In this document: one piece after another, positions 59,638 to 64,000 of the stretch
Layout: each line of letters begins with the position of its first letter
Numbering within the stretch: the stretch's first letter is position 1
Assembly: GCF_001015195.1 (NCBI RefSeq)
Contig: NZ_LDES01000009.1
Coordinates: 82,301-146,300, forward strand
Direction of reading: 5' to 3'
From: Sphingomonas sp. Y57
GTDB lineage: Bacteria; Pseudomonadota; Alphaproteobacteria; Sphingomonadales; Sphingomonadaceae
DNA length: 64,000 nucleotides
Notes under the pieces: model-generated
The model's database searches: none
What the model was told of the DNA's origin: nothing
The model's input: the letters and a program-made list of their open reading frames with translations, nothing else
Made by a program: the position numbers and the translations under genes

Positions 59638-61898
59638 CGCCGGGCCACCTCCGCCGCCGCGATTGCCGTCAGGTTCAATATCCCGCGCGAGGTGACCCCC
59701 GGAGTGAGGACGTGGATCGGCTGGCTAAGCCCCATCAGCATCGGGCCGACCGTCGGCGAGCTCGATGACGCCCCCAGCGCAGTGAGGGTGATATTGGCGG
59801 CGTCGAGATTCGGCATGACCAGCAGGTTGGCCGACCCTTCGAAGCGCTGGTCGGGAACGAGCCGTTCGCGCAGCGACTGCGACAGCGCGACGTCGGCATG
59901 CATCTCTCCATCGACGCACAGCTCGGGCGCGATCCGGCGGACGATCTTGACCGCCTCGCGCATCTTGCGCGCGCTGGGGCTGTGCGACGCGCCGAAATTG
60001 GAGTGCGACAGCAGCGCGACGCGCGGATCGAGGCCGAACTGCCGCACGGCGCGTTCGGCGAGCACCGTCATTTCGGCGATCTGCTCGGGCGTCGGATCGG
60101 GAACCATGTGCGTGTCGGTGATGAACAGCGCACCGGCATCGAGGATCAGTCCGGAGAGCGCATAGACGCGCTGCGCGCCTTCCGCCCGATCAATGGTGCG
60201 CAGCACATGCTCGACCTGCCCCCAATATTCGGAATTGCCGCCGACCAGCGCCGCCTCGACATGGCCGGTGCGCAGCAGCATCGCCGCGGTGACGCTCGGC
60301 CGGCGATAGACGTGGCGTACGATCTCGGCCGGAGGCACGCCACGCCGCCCGGCGACGGCGCGATAGGCGTCGACCAGCGGGCCGAGGATATCATGATCGG
60401 TTTCGGGATCGACCACGTCGACGTCCCGATCGAGCTCGAAACGCAAGCCCAGGCGCGGCATCCTCTCCGCCAGGATGCGGCGGCGCGCGACCAGCGTCGG
60501 CCGCACGAGGCCATCGTCTAGGGCATCCTGAACGGCGCGTAGCACGCGCTCATCCTCACCCTCGCCATAGGCGACCCGGGCGCGGGCGCCCCGCGCGCCC
60601 TCGAAGACCGGCATCATGAGCTGGCCCGAGCGGGCGTTCTGCTGCGCGAGGGATCGGCGATAGGCGTCGATGTCGATCGGCCGCCGCGCGACGCCCGAGG
60701 CCATCGCCGCCTGGGCGACAGCCGGCGCGATCTCGACGATCAGCCGCGGGTCGAACGGGGTCGGGATGATATAGTCGGGTCCGAAGGCGAGCTTGCCGCC
60801 GCCATAGGCCTGGGCGACGCTCTCATGCGCGGGCAGCCGGGCTAGCGCGGCGATCGCCTCGGCCGCCGCGACCTTCATCGCCTCGGTGATCGCGGTCGCG
60901 CCGACGTCAAGCGCGCCGCGGAAGATATAGGGGAAGCACAGGACGTTGTTGACCTGGTTGACATAGTCCGACCGGCCCGTCGCGACGATCGCGTCGGGTC
61001 GCGCGGCGCGGGCGATCTCAGGCAATATCTCCGGCTCGGGATTGGCCAGCGCGAAGATCAGCGGTCGGTCCGACAGCAGCGGCAGCCATTCGGGCTTGAG
61101 CACACCGGGCGCCGACAGGCCGAGGAAGATGTTCGCGCCCGGCAGAACCTCCGGCAGCGTGCGGGCATCGGTGGCCCGCGCGTAGCGCGCCATGTTGGGC
61201 GCCATGCCCTGCCGCCCGGCATGGACCACGCCATCCTTGTCGGTCAGCGTGACATTGTCGGCCGGCAGGCCCATCGACACGAGCAGGTCGACGCAGGCGA
61301 GCGCCGCCGCCCCCGCGCCCGAGGTGACGAGTTTCGCCTCGGCGAGGCTGATATTCTGCAGCACCAGCGCATTGCGCACCGCCGCTGCCACGACGATCGC
61401 GGTGCCGTGCTGGTCGTCGTGGAAGACCGGGATGTTCATCCGCGCCTTGAGCGCCGCCTCGATCTCGAAGCATTCGGGCGCCTTGATGTCTTCCAGGTTG
61501 ATGCCGCCGAAAGTCGGTTCGAGCAGCGCCACCGCCTCGACGAAGCGGTCGGGATCGGTCGTGTCGATCTCGATGTCGAACACGTCGATCCCGGCGAATT
61601 TCTTGAACAGGACGGCCTTGCCCTCCATCACCGGCTTCGACGCCAGCGCCCCGATCGCGCCGAGGCCGAGCACCGCGGTGCCGTTCGAGATCACCGCGAC
61701 GAGATTGCCGCGCGCGGTATAGTCGAGCGCCTTGTCGGGATCGGCCGCGATCTCCTCGCACGGCGCGGCGACGCCGGGCGAATAGGCGAGCGCGAGGTCG
61801 CGCTGGTTGACCATCCGCTTCGTCGGCTCGATGCGCATCTTTCCCGGCTTGGGGAATCGGTGATAGTCGAGCGCGGCACGACGAAGCGTGTCTTCCAT
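59631..61898 (-). CDS. maeB: NADP-dependent malic enzyme with phosphotransacetylase-like domain
   Basis: A 755-residue MaeB-type enzyme that decarboxylates malate to pyruvate, giving NADPH. The N-terminal malic domain (residues 1-430) has [33 protein letters not shown] with the metal ligands, and [18 protein letters not shown] for the cofactor. The C-terminal part (about 430-755) is a phosphotransacetylase-like regulatory domain ([42 protein letters not shown]), which in relatives senses acetyl-CoA. The start ATG at 61898 ([20 protein letters not shown]) was chosen within a longer frame. Convergent with marR and divergent from the ABC exporter. Confidence 0.95.
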   Translation of the reverse strand: MEDTLRRAALDYHRFPKPGKMRIEPTKRMVNQRDLALAYSPGVAAPCEEIAADPDKALDYTARGNLVAVISNGTAVLGLGAIGALASKPVMEGKAVLFKKFAGIDVFDIEIDTTDPDRFVEAVALLEPTFGGINLEDIKAPECFEIEAALKARMNIPVFHDDQHGTAIVVAAAVRNALVLQNISLAEAKLVTSGAGAAALACVDLLVSMGLPADNVTLTDKDGVVHAGRQGMAPNMARYARATDARTLPEVLPGANIFLGLSAPGVLKPEWLPLLSDRPLIFALANPEPEILPEIARAARPDAIVATGRSDYVNQVNNVLCFPYIFRGALDVGATAITEAMKVAAAEAIAALARLPAHESVAQAYGGGKLAFGPDYIIPTPFDPRLIVEIAPAVAQAAMASGVARRPIDIDAYRRSLAQQNARSGQLMMPVFEGARGARARVAYGEGEDERVLRAVQDALDDGLVRPTLVARRRILAERMPRLGLRFELDRDVDVVDPETDHDILGPLVDAYRAVAGRRGVPPAEIVRHVYRRPSVTAAMLLRTGHVEAALVGGNSEYWGQVEHVLRTIDRAEGAQRVYALSGLILDAGALFITDTHMVPDPTPEQIAEMTVLAERAVRQFGLDPRVALLSHSNFGASHSPSARKMREAVKIVRRIAPELCVDGEMHADVALSQSLRERLVPDQRFEGSANLLVMPNLDAANITLTALGASSSSPTVGPMLMGLSQPIHVLTPGVTSRGILNLTAIAAAEVARRR

Positions 61899-62088
61899 GG
61901 TGGGATCATTCCTGTGCAGGCGGGGCGGTCCGGACCCTGCCGCTGTACCAGCGCCGCCGGAATCTTCAATGATGCTGCGGGTATGGAACGATGCCCGATA
62001 TGTCTGGCGCACCGCTCAAAGCAGCTTATCTGCAGCATCGCAGTCTCGCTCTTCCGCTGGGCCGTCGCCATCCCTATCTTCGCCCGCG

Positions 62089-63903
62089 ATGCCGCCCGAT
62101 CATATGTCCCCCTCCGCCGCCCGCCCCGAACAGGGCTGGGCCACCCTCCGCCGCTTCCTGCCCTATCTCTGGCCGAAGGACGCGCCGGCGCTGCGCGCGC
62201 GGGTGGTGATCGCGCTGGTGCTGGTGCTCGCTGCCAAGGCGGCGGTGCTGCTGATGCCGTTCGCCTACAAGGCGGCGATCGACCGGATGGCGCCGGGGTT
62301 CGAGCCCGGCGTGATGATCGCGCTGGCGCTGGTCGCCGCCTATGCCGCCGCGCGCTTCGGCGGCGTGCTGTTCGACAATATGCGCAACGCGATCTTCGAG
62401 CTGGTCGGCCAGGATGCCGGCCGCCGCCTCGCGATCGAGGTGTTCGCGCAGCTACACCGCCTGTCGCTGCGCTACCATCTCGAACGGCGCACCGGCGCGC
62501 TGACCAAGATCGTCGAGCGGGGCACCAAGAGCATCGACACGATGCTCTACTTCATGCTGTTCAACATCGGCCCGACGGTGTTCGAGTTGACCGCCGTCTG
62601 CATCATCTTCTTCGTCAAGTTCGGCACCGGGCTGGTCGCCGCGACGCTGAGCGCGATCGCCGCCTATATCCTGTTCACCCAGAAGATCACGGAGTGGCGC
62701 GCCAAGATGCGGCGCGAGATGGTGGAGTACGATACCCGCGCCTCGGCGCGCGCGGTCGACTCCCTGCTCAACTACGAGACGGTCAAATATTTCAGCGCCG
62801 AGCAGCGCGAGACCGACAATTACGGCCGGGCGGTCGCCGCCTATGCCCGCGCCGCGACCAAGAACGAAAGCTCGCTCGCCCTGCTCAACGTCGGCCAGGC
62901 GCTGATCACCAACCTGATGATGGCGGGTGCGATGGGCTACAGCGTCTATGGCTGGAGCAAAGGCTGGTTTTCGCCCGGCGACGTGGTGTTCGTGAACACC
63001 ATCCTGATGCAACTGTTCCGCCCGCTCGACCTGCTCGGCATGGTCTATCGTGAGATCCGCCAGGGGCTGATCGACATGGAGGCGATGTTCAAGCTGATCG
63101 ACACGCCGGCCGAGGTGGTCGACGCGCCCGACGCGGTGCCGGTCGTCGTGACCGGCGGTCTGGTCCGCTTCGAGGACGTCCATTTCGGCTATGATCCCGA
63201 GCGAACGATCCTGAAGGGCGTCGATTTCGAGATCCGCCCCGGCGGCACCCTCGCCGTGGTCGGCCATTCGGGCGCGGGCAAGTCGACCCTCGCGCGCATC
63301 CTCTACCGCTTCTACGAGATCAGCGGCGGGCGGGTGACGATCGACGGGCAGGACATCGGCCATGTCACCCAGGCGTCGCTGCGCCGCGCGATCGGCATCG
63401 TCCCGCAGGACACCGTGCTGTTCAACGACACGATCGGCTACAATATCGGCTATGGCCGCGAGGGCGCGACCCAGGCGGAGATCGAGGCGGCCGCGAAGGG
63501 CGCTGCCATCCACGACTTCATCCTGTCGCTGCCGCAGGGCTACGACACCAAGGTCGGCGAACGCGGGCTGAAACTGTCGGGCGGGGAGAAGCAGCGGGTG
63601 GCGATCGCCCGCACCCTGCTCAAGAACCCGCCGATCCTGATCCTCGACGAGGCGACCAGCGCGCTCGACAGCCGCACCGAGGCCGACATCCAGGCGACGC
63701 TGCGCGGCGTCGAACAGGGCCGCACGACGATCGTCATCGCCCATCGCCTCTCGACCATCGTCCACGCCGACGAAATCCTGGTGCTGGAAGCCGGCCGCGT
63801 CGTCGAACGCGGCACCCATGCCGAGTTGATGGCGCGGGACGGGCTCTACGCCGACATGTGGATGCGCCAGGCGAGCGAGTCTGAGGAGAAGGAGCCGGCG
63901 TAA
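62089..63903 (+). CDS. Atm1/HMT-type ABC exporter (membrane plus ATPase)
   Basis: A 604-residue half-transporter: six membrane segments (residues about 40-330), then an ATPase. Atm1-group signatures are ALTKIVERGTKSIDTMLYFM and the conserved NYETVKYFSAEQRE. Walker A is GHSGAGKST, the signature LSGGEKQR, Walker B ILILDEATSALD, and the switch His is in IVIAHRLST. Atm1 relatives export glutathione-linked metals or persulphides and serve in iron-sulphur homeostasis or heavy-metal tolerance (family knowledge). The start is ATG 62089 or 62104; no ribosome site decides. A palindromic repeat follows. Confidence 0.92.
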   Translation: MPPDHMSPSAARPEQGWATLRRFLPYLWPKDAPALRARVVIALVLVLAAKAAVLLMPFAYKAAIDRMAPGFEPGVMIALALVAAYAAARFGGVLFDNMRNAIFELVGQDAGRRLAIEVFAQLHRLSLRYHLERRTGALTKIVERGTKSIDTMLYFMLFNIGPTVFELTAVCIIFFVKFGTGLVAATLSAIAAYILFTQKITEWRAKMRREMVEYDTRASARAVDSLLNYETVKYFSAEQRETDNYGRAVAAYARAATKNESSLALLNVGQALITNLMMAGAMGYSVYGWSKGWFSPGDVVFVNTILMQLFRPLDLLGMVYREIRQGLIDMEAMFKLIDTPAEVVDAPDAVPVVVTGGLVRFEDVHFGYDPERTILKGVDFEIRPGGTLAVVGHSGAGKSTLARILYRFYEISGGRVTIDGQDIGHVTQASLRRAIGIVPQDTVLFNDTIGYNIGYGREGATQAEIEAAAKGAAIHDFILSLPQGYDTKVGERGLKLSGGEKQRVAIARTLLKNPPILILDEATSALDSRTEADIQATLRGVEQGRTTIVIAHRLSTIVHADEILVLEAGRVVERGTHAELMARDGLYADMWMRQASESEEKEPA

Positions 63904-63917
63904 ACGCCACCACCTCC

Positions 63918-64000
63918 CGTCATCCCGGGGGAGGCCGGGATCTCGGGAGAGTCGCGCAACCTCGTCTCCGTCCCTGCCACCTGAGACCCCGTGAGTTTGC
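63918..64000. repeat. Intergenic palindromic repeat, copy 6 (cut by window end)
   Basis: It begins CGTCATCCCGGGGGAGGCCG and continues GGATCTCGGGAGAG, as in copies 1 and 5 in reverse. The right arm lies outside the window. Confidence 0.65.

Noticed and set aside
1..64000. Prophage, transposon or integrative element
   Set aside because: No integrase, transposase, recombinase, terminase or flanking attachment repeats were recognised in any frame.

Overview
GC-rich bacterial chromosome, most likely an alphaproteobacterium of the Sphingomonadales (inference). The grounds are: divergent recG and sdhE-mfd, a MucR/Ros regulator, TonB-dependent receptors beside catabolic genes, an RpoH-type promoter (CTTG-N17-ACTATCT) and ROSE-like leader before hsp20, and dispersed CGTCA...TGACG intergenic palindromes. 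I see no IS element, integrase, rRNA, tRNA or CRISPR array.

Layout. 0-20 kb is mainly core: the 3' end of nrdB, a P450, three glycine-zipper envelope proteins, an MHS transporter, a VWA protein, anmK, tyrS, a DUF885 peptidase-like protein, a PilZ protein, recG, sdhE, mfd and an EAL protein. Five of the six intergenic palindromes lie here. 20.1-34.1 kb is a catabolic island: TonB receptor, MarR regulator, MFS transporter, VOC protein, limonene-epoxide-hydrolase-like enzyme, three SDRs, two amidohydrolases, an old-yellow-enzyme homologue, a ThuA-like protein and two atypical P450s. Its genes are packed with stop/start overlaps. AT-rich, TCGA-containing palindromes lie before its three outward or divergent start points, suggesting a MarR-controlled regulon.

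34.1-42.6 kb holds hsp20 with a heat-shock promoter and candidate RNA thermometer, small envelope genes, an Rrf2 (NsrR-like) regulator, a zinc-ligand-less MucR, a 2OG-Fe(II) oxygenase with a start-codon problem, a META/DUF4377 protein, and glpD-glpK, where glpK has an in-frame amber codon. 42.7-55 kb holds an MHS transporter with a diaminopropionate ammonia-lyase-like enzyme, a four-gene operon (TonB receptor, amidohydrolase, phosphotriesterase-like protein, GNAT), an alpha/beta hydrolase, an Lrp regulator and a hydroxypyruvate-reductase/glycerate-kinase pair. 55-64 kb holds indolepyruvate oxidoreductase iorAB, divergent from a MarR gene across a perfect 16-bp palindrome, then malic enzyme and an Atm1-type ABC exporter.

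Physiologically, the window looks like an environmental degrader. Outer-membrane receptors import complex organics. Oxygenases, hydrolases and dehydrogenases break them down. Glycerol, glycerate, malate and 2-oxoacid enzymes feed central metabolism. Functions of the catabolic genes rest on motifs I can see; substrates are not known.
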